Below the pieces are notes generated by a model, which worked only from the letters and a program-made list of their open reading frames with translations, had not been told where the DNA came from and made no database searches. A DNA stretch of 8,180 bases. Origin: Bacteroidia bacterium (lineage in GTDB: Bacteria; Bacteroidota; Bacteroidia; Bacteroidales; Prolixibacteraceae). The DNA lies in the NCBI GenBank assembly GCA_025358395.1, contig JANYJT010000233.1, positions 1 through 8,180 on the forward strand, given 5' to 3'. Shown piece by piece: positions 1 to 5,971 of this stretch (within the stretch, counting starts at the first letter, position 1; each line of letters opens with the position of its first letter). The position numbers and the translations under genes are program-made.

Positions 1-366
1 GGTAATCCAGATTTCACTTACCTCGCCGGGGCCAAAGAAAGAGGGAAGCAATTCGACATAAGTGCGAATAAAGCCGGCATTTTTTAACCCGTTGTTGTGC
101 GCAGTAGTGGCGCCTGTCCACATTCTTGATCCTTTGATATCAATCCCGATGAAATTCTTCTCCGGATAGTTTTCGGCAAGTCCGACCGTATATTCGCCCT
201 TTCCGCAGCCCAATTCAAGCACAACCGGAAAATGATTGCCGAAAAAATCACTGCTCCATTTGCCTCGAAGAATGTATGGAGCTTGCAGCAATTCTGCATA
301 GGGTACCTCCACCACATTGGGCAGCGCATGAACCTCAGCAAATTTGGAGAGTTTATTCTTGGTCAT
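1..366 (-). CDS. trmB: tRNA (guanine-N7-)-methyltransferase TrmB, C-terminal part beyond window
   Basis: SAM-dependent enzyme that methylates N7 of guanine 46 in the variable loop of tRNAs in the cytoplasm. Only the first 122 codons are present; the frame stays open to base 1, so the rest lies off the left edge. The start is ATG at 366-364, giving MTKNKLSKFAE, a start typical of Bacteroidota TrmB. The class I methyltransferase fold is visible: motif I VLELGCGKGEYT (residues 49-60) binds SAM, and FIGIDIKGSRMW (72-83) carries the acidic residue at the end of strand beta-2 (Asp76). The visible sequence ends at EIWIT, just where family members continue into the FPDP motif. The gene is transcribed away from gldH on the same strand, about 200 bp downstream of it, and its leader holds an 8-bp tandem array. 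I see no TAnnTTTG motif upstream, so its promoter is unidentified. Identification is by recalled family motifs; the catalytic C-terminal half cannot be checked here. Confidence 0.9.
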   Translation of the reverse strand, partial: MTKNKLSKFAEVHALPNVVEVPYAELLQAPYILRGKWSSDFFGNHFPVVLELGCGKGEYTVGLAENYPEKNFIGIDIKGSRMWTGATTAHNNGLKNAGFIRTYVELLPSFFGPGEVSEIWIT

Positions 367-372
367 GAGGGA

Positions 373-428
373 AATGTGATAATGTGCTAATGTGATAATG
401 TGCTAATGTGCTAATGTGATAATGTGCT
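373..428. repeat. Seven-copy 8-bp tandem repeat AATGTG(A/C)T
   Basis: Seven contiguous 8-bp units read AATGTGAT or AATGTGCT in the order A,C,A,C,C,A,C at the variable seventh base, with no other mismatch. On the other strand the unit reads A(T/G)CACATT. The array begins 6 bp upstream of the trmB start codon, so if trmB is transcribed from further upstream the array forms its 5' leader. The period of 8 is not a multiple of 3 and no ORF uses it. Similar arrays are, from memory, common between genes in Bacteroidota. Function unknown; replication slippage is the simplest origin. Confidence 0.95.
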
Positions 429-530
429 AATTACTAAAAACGTGGATTTGTTCCTTTAATTTTATCCGATTCAATCCTTGCTTTATCGGGACAGTTGATG
501 GATGGCCACACAGTGCTGCCCCTGTATTCA

Positions 531-563
531 CATCTTCCCATCTTCCAACTCTCAGTTCTCAAC
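531..563. repeat. Degenerate short tandem repeats after gldH
   Basis: Two perfect copies of CATCTTCC (531-538 and 539-546) are followed by approximate 7-bp units AACTCTC, AGTTCTC and AACTCAA that run into the gldH stop codon. The pattern looks like a decayed short-period array of the same general kind as the one beside trmB, but with unrelated unit sequence. The remaining 100 bp between the two arrays (429-530) contains no ORF, no strong hairpin followed by a T tract and no recognisable RNA gene. Confidence 0.55.
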
Positions 564-1058
564 TCAATTCGCTTTATCCAGAGTCATGCCAAAGTCCCGA
601 ATCCCCCTTAATATGCCATCCTCAGTGCGCATACCCTGCCGAACTTCGAAACGGTAATATCCGGCGGATGGAAAGATTGTGGTCTGTTTGTAAGGGTATT
701 TCATGTCGTAAATATCACCCAGACCAGATCCCAGCCATTTCCCTTCCTGATTAGCCAGGGATAGTTCGATGGTATCATTGAGCACTTTTCCATTGGGAGG
801 AGTTATTTTAACAAACAGCCAGAGATTGCTGTAGCCGTATCTGCCTTCGTTTCTGACATTCAGGAACAGGTTGTAAATCTTGGTGGAATCAGGAACCGTC
901 ATGTCGAAACGAAGGATTGAATCCTGGTGCCATTTTGACCCTTTCAAGGCTTTATAGTCACTGAAAACAATCTTTCTGTTGCATGAGTACATCGACAGTG
1001 CAAGGAGAGAAAAGACCAATGCCAATTTAATCGATTGAAGTATCCTGTGTTGGTTCAT
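564..1058 (-). CDS. gldH: Gliding motility / type IX secretion lipoprotein GldH
   Basis: A 164-residue lipoprotein. In Flavobacterium johnsoniae GldH is required for gliding motility and associated type IX secretion functions; its exact molecular role is not settled. The N-terminus has a short basic region, a hydrophobic stretch (about residues 11-22) and a lipobox ending MYSC, so Cys26 should be the lipidated residue. The residues after it (NRKIVFSD) are not acidic, unlike the surface-export signal described for Bacteroidota lipoproteins, so I infer a periplasm-facing anchor. Family-type segments follow: NEGRYGYSNLWLFV (70-83), GKWLGSGLGDIYD (106-118) and the C-terminal block YRFEVRQGMR (135-144). 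Length is normal for the family. The start codon lies inside the end of ricT (32-bp overlap, different frame), so translation is probably coupled and no separate promoter is needed. Presence suggests, but does not prove, a type IX secretion system; gliding itself is not implied, because non-gliding Bacteroidota also carry gldH. Confidence 0.9.
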   Translation of the reverse strand: MNQHRILQSIKLALVFSLLALSMYSCNRKIVFSDYKALKGSKWHQDSILRFDMTVPDSTKIYNLFLNVRNEGRYGYSNLWLFVKITPPNGKVLNDTIELSLANQEGKWLGSGLGDIYDMKYPYKQTTIFPSAGYYRFEVRQGMRTEDGILRGIRDFGMTLDKAN

Positions 1059-2193
1059 TTTCTGAATTCGAAATGTTTTTGCGGGTCAGAATTGGTTTAT
1101 GACGCTTCTTCCTTCTCAGTTTATTTGGACTCTGATCAAACCTGTCGAGCGACTCCTGCCCAACAGAATTCTGATAGGTCGGGGCGGTATCTTCAGGTAT
1201 TTCAATGATGTCTCCGGTCAGGTCCGGAATGCGCTTGCCACTGCGGTTCAGCCGAATAATTTCTTTAACTTTTTCAACTGATACACCAATCACCCCTCCA
1301 CCCTGGTAATTCTCCTTCACGTACCAGAAAATTCCTTTGAAAATGTCCGCTTTCAGGTAGTTGTAGTTGCCTTTTTCAGTCTCAATCTGTACATTATTTG
1401 GGGGGAAATCGATTTGGGCATCGATGTAACAATCCAGTTCGTAATTCAGACAGCATTTGAGTTTACTGCACTGACCTGCAAGCTTCTGCGGATTCAGGGA
1501 AATCTCCTGGTAACGGGCGGCATTGGTCGTGACAGACACAAAATTGGAGATCCAGGAACTGCAACACAACTCTCTGCCACAAGGGCCGATTCCACCGATC
1601 CTGCCGGCTTCCTGTCGTGCGCCAATCTGTCGCATTTCAATCCTGATACGGAAGGTGTCGGCATATACTTTGATGAGCTGACGAAAGTCAACACGCTCAT
1701 CAGCAATATAATAGAAAATAGCTTTGGTTTTATCCCCCTGAAATTCCACATCACCGATCTTCATGTTCAGGCGCAGGTCTTCGGCTATTTTTCTGGCTTT
1801 CAGCATGGTATCATGCTCCATCAGTGTAGCTTCTTCCCATTTCTGAATATCGACAGGTTTGGCCACCCGATAAATTTTTCGGAGTTCACCATCCACGAAA
1901 GTAGGCTTATGCCTTCTCATTTGCTTGAGAACCAGATCCCCGACCAGGGAAACCACGCCAATATCGTGTCCGGGACTGGCCTCTACAGCTACAATATCTC
2001 CTGGTTTTAACGTCAGATCATTGACGTTTTTAAAATAATCTTTGCGGGTATTTTTGAATCGGATTTCGACTATATCGTTCGGATTGATGGTATTGGGGAC
2101 GTCAGAAAGCCAGTTGTAAACGTTTAATTTGGCACAACTTCGTGTTAGCGTTGAATTTGGGCATCCACGTGCTGTTTTTTGTATAGAGTTCAT
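1027..2193 (-). CDS. ricT: RicT/YaaT-like PSP1-domain protein
   Basis: A 388-residue cytoplasmic protein of the PSP1 C-terminal domain family. In Bacillus subtilis RicT (YaaT) works with RicA and RicF in a complex that carries Fe-S clusters and promotes RNase Y-dependent mRNA maturation; the role in Bacteroidota is not established. The N-terminal ~60 residues contain Cys11, Cys20 and the phylum-typical KLNVYNWLSD (22-31). The block LKPGDIVAVEASPGHDIGVV (62-81) precedes the PSP1 core (about 105-195), which ends in MRQIGARQEAGRIGGIGPCG. A Cys-rich segment follows: Cys205, Cys210, Cys211, Cys242, Cys247, Cys248, Cys255, matching the family pattern PCGRELCC and CSKLKCCLNYE and plausibly metal-binding. 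The tail (about 355-388) is basic (RRKKRHK) then polar and probably disordered. The start at 2193 follows in-frame stops upstream. It lies 87 bp downstream of holB and overlaps gldH by 32 bp. Function in RNA processing is inferred from Firmicutes. Confidence 0.88.
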   Translation of the reverse strand: MNSIQKTARGCPNSTLTRSCAKLNVYNWLSDVPNTINPNDIVEIRFKNTRKDYFKNVNDLTLKPGDIVAVEASPGHDIGVVSLVGDLVLKQMRRHKPTFVDGELRKIYRVAKPVDIQKWEEATLMEHDTMLKARKIAEDLRLNMKIGDVEFQGDKTKAIFYYIADERVDFRQLIKVYADTFRIRIEMRQIGARQEAGRIGGIGPCGRELCCSSWISNFVSVTTNAARYQEISLNPQKLAGQCSKLKCCLNYELDCYIDAQIDFPPNNVQIETEKGNYNYLKADIFKGIFWYVKENYQGGGVIGVSVEKVKEIIRLNRSGKRIPDLTGDIIEIPEDTAPTYQNSVGQESLDRFDQSPNKLRRKKRHKPILTRKNISNSENEPTQDTSID

Positions 2194-2243
2194 TATCCAA
2201 CGGATATTTATGAGATAATTTGTTTTGCTTTTCTACTTCAGTA

Positions 2244-2251
2244 CAAAAATA
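2244..2251 (-). promoter_or_regulatory. Possible -7 promoter element upstream of ricT
   Basis: On the minus strand this reads TATTTTTG, an exact match to the Bacteroidota -7 consensus TAnnTTTG, about 50 nt before the ricT start and inside the 87-bp holB-ricT gap. No convincing TTTG -33 element is found at the usual spacing. The surrounding DNA is A/T-rich, so a chance match is possible. If real, ricT-gldH can be transcribed apart from holB. Confidence 0.35.
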
Positions 2252-2280
2252 GAAAAATTGATTGATAAAGATACCCTGGT

Positions 2281-3405
2281 TTAGAGCCTGATCAATTTGG
2301 AAACTTTAAGTGCCATATCTGTAAAAATTGCTTTGGCATTTCCATTGGATGCGACATCTTTCAGCGATTTTTCGAATTCAGCAAACAGGTGCATCACATT
2401 TTTATCGTGGATAAAAGGAGCAAACTTGTTGGCAAACTTCAGTTCCTCTTCATCCATGGTTATCAGTTCAGGTTGTTTAAAATTGGACATGAAATTCTCA
2501 CGGGTGAAATCACTGCAATACCTGAGAAAACTGAGTTGCCTGATTCTTCCAATGGAGCATATTTCATCCGACCAAGCCAACAACTCCTGCAAGTTGCGCT
2601 TATAACCGGCACGCATCAAAACAGTGTACTGACCATGATTGTACCTTCTGACTTCGTCCTCCTTCAGCAATTCCTCAGCCAAAATAAAATTGCCTTTTGC
2701 AAGCCGGGCTATATCATATGGATTATTTTCTGACAAGGATGGATGAGTCGCAAGCGCTTCGGCAAGATCCTGCTCTTCAATCCTTGGCAACCTGATGGTC
2801 TGGCATCTCGACCTGATCGTACTGATCAGGCGTTGTTCCTCTTCTGTTACCAGGATAAACAAAGTGTTGGCCGGAGGTTCTTCCAAGACTTTCAGAATTT
2901 TATTGGCACAGGTCAGGTGCATGGTCTCAGGAAGCCAGATCAGGGAAACTTTGAAATCTGCTTCGTATGATTTTCTGTTGAGCTTTTGGATGATCTCTGA
3001 GGCCTCATCCACATAAATCATCCCTTGTTTGTTCTCCTCAGAGATCATCTGGACCCATCGTTCATACAATGGATAAGGGTTTGAGATGAAATACTCCCTC
3101 CATTTCGGGAGATAGTCGGTGCTGGTGGGTTTGGTGAGCGAGGTAGTTTTCACTACAGGGATGGTGAAATGCAGATCAGGGTGAATCAGTTTCCTGTACT
3201 TGAGGCACGAGCTGCATACACCACAAGAATCAGTGTCAGTTTTCTCATGACAATTGAGGAATTGGGCAAAAGCAAGAGCCAGTGCCAGCTTCCCGTTACC
3301 GGGAGGGCCAATCAGCATAATGGCATGGGGAACTCGTTGCTCCCTGAACAATTGGACAAGCAGCGCTTTTGTAGGACGCTGTCCGATGACATCTTTAAAT
3401 TGCAT
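2281..3405 (-). CDS. holB: DNA polymerase III subunit delta' (clamp-loader AAA+ subunit)
   Basis: A 374-residue AAA+ protein of the DnaX/HolB type, the delta' subunit of the clamp loader that loads the beta sliding clamp on primed DNA during replication. The N-terminal MQFKDVIGQ matches the family start. A P-loop GPPGNGKL (33-40) is present, but the Ser/Thr normally after the lysine is Leu, so nucleotide hydrolysis is doubtful; delta' is generally the non-hydrolysing member. A zinc-finger-like set Cys52, Cys61, Cys64, Cys67 follows. The Walker B region is degenerate (SLIWLPETMH, 154-163), as is usual for delta', followed by ANKILKVLEEPP (167-178) and the SRC arginine-finger motif (199-201 in TIRSRCQTIRLP), which would contact ATP in a neighbouring DnaX subunit. 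The C-terminal ~150 residues are the helical collar domain. DnaX itself has longer C-terminal domains and an intact P-loop, so delta' is preferred. The gene is first in a minus-strand cluster with ricT and gldH, divergent from pgk. Confidence 0.92.
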   Translation of the reverse strand: MQFKDVIGQRPTKALLVQLFREQRVPHAIMLIGPPGNGKLALALAFAQFLNCHEKTDTDSCGVCSSCLKYRKLIHPDLHFTIPVVKTTSLTKPTSTDYLPKWREYFISNPYPLYERWVQMISEENKQGMIYVDEASEIIQKLNRKSYEADFKVSLIWLPETMHLTCANKILKVLEEPPANTLFILVTEEEQRLISTIRSRCQTIRLPRIEEQDLAEALATHPSLSENNPYDIARLAKGNFILAEELLKEDEVRRYNHGQYTVLMRAGYKRNLQELLAWSDEICSIGRIRQLSFLRYCSDFTRENFMSNFKQPELITMDEEELKFANKFAPFIHDKNVMHLFAEFEKSLKDVASNGNAKAIFTDMALKVSKLIRL

Positions 3406-3447
3406 GGATCAGTTGATGCTAAAATGAGCGGGTCATACTCATCTCCT

Positions 3448-3455
3448 CAAAAGTA
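3448..3455 (-). promoter_or_regulatory. Probable -7 promoter element for holB
   Basis: On the minus strand this reads TACTTTTG, an exact match to TAnnTTTG, 42 nt before the holB start codon in the divergent holB-pgk gap. A -33 TTTG at the expected spacing is not evident; the nearest (minus strand, from CAAA at 3488-3491) is about 32 bp away, which is too far. Assigned on motif and position only. Confidence 0.45.
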
Positions 3456-3551
3456 AAAAAAATTGGGTATCGGGCGATGCACCTGCCCAAACTCCCTTTG
3501 AATTAGTAATAAATTAACACTGAAAAATAGGCTTATCCAACAGATATCCAC

Positions 3552-3559
3552 TATCTTTG
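3552..3559 (+). promoter_or_regulatory. Probable -7 promoter element for pgk
   Basis: TATCTTTG is an exact match to the Bacteroidota -7 consensus, 29 nt before the pgk ATG. The predicted leader (about 3565-3588) is A/T-rich with no Shine-Dalgarno sequence, as is usual in this phylum. No TTTG is seen 17-23 bp upstream. An ATG at 3584 is out of frame with pgk. Confidence 0.5.
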
Positions 3560-3588
3560 AGCTTCTTAAAAAATTTAATTACAATGAT

Positions 3589-4782
3589 ATGCAGACGATT
3601 GAAACTTATGACTTTTCAGGCAAAAAAGCCTTAATCAGAGTTGACTTCAATGTTCCCCTCAACGAACAATTCGAGATTACTGACGATACGCGCATGACCG
3701 CTGCTTTACCAACGATCAACCTTATTTTGGAAAAAGGCGGGGCCGTGATTATCATGTCTCATCTTGGTCGTCCGAAAAAAGGTCCGGAAGATAAATTTTC
3801 CATGAGGCATCTTGTTCCGCATCTCAGCAAATTGCTGGGAGGTAAAGCTGTGAAGATGGCGCCTGACTGCATCGGCGAAGCAACACAAGCGATGGCCAAT
3901 GCGCTCAAAGCAGGTGAAGTACTGGTTTTGGAGAACCTGCGTTTTCATCCCGAAGAAGAGGGTGGTGATGAAGAATTTGCCCGTCAGATCTCTTTACTTG
4001 GCGATTGCTGGGTGAATGATGCCTTTGGAACGGCGCACAGGGCACATGCCTCCACTGCTGTTATCGCCAAATTCTTTCAGAACGACAAACTTTTTGGATT
4101 GCTGGTTGCCAGCGAGGTGGAAAGTCTGGACAAAGTCCTCAAATCCCCCGAGCGTCCTTTTACCGCCATCATGGGTGGTTCAAAGGTGTCTTCGAAAATC
4201 ACCATCATCGAAAATCTGCTTAACTCCGTTGATCATCTGATCATTGGCGGAGGCATGACCTACACTTTCGTGAAGGCCCAAGGTGGTAAAATTGGTGGTT
4301 CTATCTGTGAGGACGATTATTTGGAACTTGCCAAGAGTCTTTTGATTAAAGCCAAGGAGAAAGGGGTTCAGTTTCACTTTGCCGTGGATGTTGTTGAAGC
4401 AGACGCTTTCGCGGAAACTGCCAATACCAAGGTAGTCTCTTCCTATGCCATTGATGACAACTGGTCAGGTTTGGATATCGGTCCCGAAACCATTAAAAAC
4501 TTCAACAAGGTAATCGGCGATTCTAAAACGATACTTTGGAATGGCCCCGTTGGTGTTTTTGAGATGGACAAATTTGCTGTCGGAACGAAAGCCATCGGTG
4601 ATGCCATCGTTAAAGCGACTGCCAATGGTGCTTTCTCGCTGGTAGGCGGAGGTGACTCAGTAGCGGCGGTCAATAAATTCGACATTGCCGACAAAGTCTC
4701 ATACATCTCAACAGCCGGCGGCGCGATGCTGGAGTATCTCGAAGGTCGGGTGCTTCCGGGTATTGCTGCAGTGCAAGAATAA
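3589..4782 (+). CDS. pgk: Phosphoglycerate kinase
   Basis: Cytoplasmic glycolytic enzyme that transfers the acyl phosphate of 1,3-bisphosphoglycerate to ADP, making ATP and 3-phosphoglycerate, and runs in reverse in gluconeogenesis. The 397-residue length is standard. The N-terminal substrate domain shows RVDFNVPL (17-24), TDDTR with the catalytic Arg35, SHLGRP (57-62), [10 protein letters not shown] (115-124) and [13 protein letters not shown] (143-155). The C-terminal nucleotide domain shows GGSKVSSKI (196-204), GGGMTYTF (220-227), [10 protein letters not shown] (316-325), GGGDSVAAV (353-361) and [13 protein letters not shown] (374-386). Two residues differ from the commonest forms I know (GGAKV to GGSKV; STGGGA to STAGGA), both conservative. 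The start gives [20 protein letters not shown], with the first conserved motif at the normal distance. It appears monocistronic: its own promoter motif upstream and a strong hairpin terminator 127 bp past the stop. Confidence 0.98.
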   Translation: MQTIETYDFSGKKALIRVDFNVPLNEQFEITDDTRMTAALPTINLILEKGGAVIIMSHLGRPKKGPEDKFSMRHLVPHLSKLLGGKAVKMAPDCIGEATQAMANALKAGEVLVLENLRFHPEEEGGDEEFARQISLLGDCWVNDAFGTAHRAHASTAVIAKFFQNDKLFGLLVASEVESLDKVLKSPERPFTAIMGGSKVSSKITIIENLLNSVDHLIIGGGMTYTFVKAQGGKIGGSICEDDYLELAKSLLIKAKEKGVQFHFAVDVVEADAFAETANTKVVSSYAIDDNWSGLDIGPETIKNFNKVIGDSKTILWNGPVGVFEMDKFAVGTKAIGDAIVKATANGAFSLVGGGDSVAAVNKFDIADKVSYISTAGGAMLEYLEGRVLPGIAAVQE

Positions 4783-4804
4783 GAAAGATCGATCAAAAAA
4801 TTTT

Positions 4805-4825
4805 CGATTTCCGATTTCCGATTTT
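4805..4825. repeat. Three-copy 7-bp tandem repeat CGATTT(C/T)
   Basis: Units CGATTTC, CGATTTC and CGATTTT follow one another starting 22 bp after the pgk stop codon. They lie in the pgk 3' untranslated region upstream of the terminator. No coding function; probably a slippage-derived array. Confidence 0.8.
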
Positions 4826-4870
4826 GGAATAGGAATGGTGGTAAATCAACATCTGTTTTTTCTTACTAAA

Positions 4871-4898
4871 AGCCAATCGCTAATAGCTAACAGCTTTT
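4871..4898. repeat. Four-copy imperfect 7-bp repeat, consensus AGCTAAT
   Basis: Four contiguous 7-bp units read AGCCAAT, CGCTAAT, AGCTAAC and AGCTTTT. The consensus AGCTAAT is unrelated to the CGATTTC array 45 bp upstream, although the period is the same. It sits between pgk and its terminator hairpin. Units have diverged by one to two bases each. Confidence 0.65.
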
Positions 4899-4908
4899 GT
4901 TCACATAG

Positions 4909-4947
4909 AAAATCGGGTGCAGAAAAAATCTGTACCCGATTTTTTTT
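4909..4947 (+). terminator. Rho-independent terminator after pgk
   Basis: Left arm AAAATCGGGTGCAGA (4909-4923) pairs with right arm TCTGTACCCGATTTT (4929-4943), a 15-bp stem with one G-U pair, around an AAAAA loop. The right arm continues into an unbroken run of eight T residues (4940-4947). This is a strong intrinsic terminator for pgk transcription. The A run at the left foot is only four bases long, so activity on the opposite strand would be weaker. Confidence 0.9.
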
Positions 4948-4954
4948 AGATTTG
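4947..4954 (+). promoter_or_regulatory. Probable -7 promoter element for the lipid kinase gene, abutting the terminator
   Basis: TAGATTTG matches TAnnTTTG exactly and lies 33 nt before the lipid kinase ATG. Its first T is also the last T of the pgk terminator tract, so any upstream -33 region would lie in the terminator stem-loop. No clear TTTG is visible there. Confidence 0.45.
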
Positions 4955-4987
4955 TAATCAGATACCAACTGCTCAACCAAATATTTC

Positions 4988-5959
4988 ATGCCGAAAAATA
5001 GCGAGATCGAATGGCAAGTCATCCTGAATCCGCATGCCGGCGGTAGGAAAGGGGCTCATGACCAAAAGAAAATTGAACAATTGCTGACAAAGGCGGACCT
5101 CAATTTCCGGCTGGTTATTTCCGAATATCCACGTCATGCCATTCAATTGGCACAGGATTTAGTCGCGGCAGGAGCAACCCATCTCCTGGTTGCAGGAGGT
5201 GATGGCACACTCAATGAGGTTGTGAACGGCATATTCCTGGCAGACCAGAAATCCGACCTTGAAGTCACTTTGGGAATGCTGCCGGTTGGTACCGGCAACG
5301 ACTGGACCAAAACTTTCGGGATTCCGGATAATTACCAGAAAGCCATAGACATCATCAAGGCAAACAAGACCGTCCTTCAGAATGTTGGCAAGATAACCTG
5401 CCTGTCTGATGGCGAAACATCGCAGAGATATTTTGTGAACATCGCAGGGTTCGGGTTTGATGCGTTGGTGGCAAAAAACGCCAACGACATGAAATCAAAA
5501 GGCGTAACTGGTATCCGGGTTTACATCCAAAGTCTGTTGTCAGGCTATTTCAATTTCAAAAGCAGGCAAGTGCAATTTACCATTGATGGAGCAAACCTTC
5601 AGGTAAACCTTTTCAGTGCGAGTGTCGGACTGGGGAAGTTCAATGGAGGCGGGATGATGCAGGTACCTGAAGCCAATCCGCTGGAGGGACATTTTCATGT
5701 GACTATCATCCGCAACATAGGTATCTGGGGGATACTTACCAATTTTAAAGGTTTATATTCAGGGGAATTCATCAAAGACAGAAGGGTTTCTACCCATTCG
5801 GGGAAAGTTATTGAGATCAGTTCAGGTACACCGCTACCGGGAGAAGCAGATGGCGAGACGCTGGATGCGGGATCCTTTACGATAGGCATTCTTGCCCGAA
5901 AGCTACGGGTGATCTATGGTTCTGATAAATTTCTGGGGATAATTGGTGCAACTGTTTAA
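4988..5959 (+). CDS. Diacylglycerol kinase family lipid kinase (DgkB/YegS/BmrU-like)
   Basis: A 323-residue member of the DAGK catalytic-domain family, which phosphorylates lipid hydroxyls such as diacylglycerol, or sphingoid or phosphatidyl lipids in some members, at the cytoplasmic face of the membrane with ATP. The ATP-binding half shows NPHAGGRKG (14-22), VAGGDGTLNEVVNG (68-81) and PVGTGNDWTKTFGIP (99-113). The C-terminal beta-sandwich half shows NIAGFGFDA (151-159), GGMMQVPEANPLEGHF (221-236) and EADGE (286-290), the last corresponding to the family's catalytic acidic region. There is no transmembrane segment or signal peptide. Length is typical (about 290-330). The substrate cannot be read from sequence; diacylglycerol kinase or a sphingoid-lipid kinase are both possible, the latter because some Bacteroidota make sphingolipids. 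The ATG at 4988 fits the usual short N-terminus before the first motif. The gene has its own promoter-like motif and converges with the epimerase gene, leaving 12 bp between stops. Confidence 0.9.
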   Translation: MPKNSEIEWQVILNPHAGGRKGAHDQKKIEQLLTKADLNFRLVISEYPRHAIQLAQDLVAAGATHLLVAGGDGTLNEVVNGIFLADQKSDLEVTLGMLPVGTGNDWTKTFGIPDNYQKAIDIIKANKTVLQNVGKITCLSDGETSQRYFVNIAGFGFDALVAKNANDMKSKGVTGIRVYIQSLLSGYFNFKSRQVQFTIDGANLQVNLFSASVGLGKFNGGGMMQVPEANPLEGHFHVTIIRNIGIWGILTNFKGLYSGEFIKDRRVSTHSGKVIEISSGTPLPGEADGETLDAGSFTIGILARKLRVIYGSDKFLGIIGATV

Positions 5960-5971
5960 CCTGCCGCCAAC

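Noticed and set aside
84..341. An 85-codon frame on the minus strand inside trmB
   Set aside because: It is out of frame with TrmB, whose SAM-binding motifs are clear, and its translation has no recognisable features.
373..428. CRISPR-like interpretation of the 8-bp array
   Set aside because: Units are contiguous, with no spacers, and far shorter than CRISPR repeats; no cas genes are nearby.
429..530. Possible hairpin terminator or small RNA between gldH and trmB
   Set aside because: The best inverted repeats (ACAG/CTGT around 510-525 and CCGAT/ATCGG around 455-490) are only 4-5 bp and lack an adjacent T tract.
1414..2010. A 198-codon open frame on the plus strand opposite ricT
   Set aside because: It lies wholly antisense to a well-supported gene, its translation has no recognisable motif or domain, and it has no promoter or start context of its own.
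4443..4796. A 117-codon minus-strand frame opposite the end of pgk
   Set aside because: Antisense shadow of a highly conserved gene; low-complexity Ser/Ala/Pro-rich translation with no domain.
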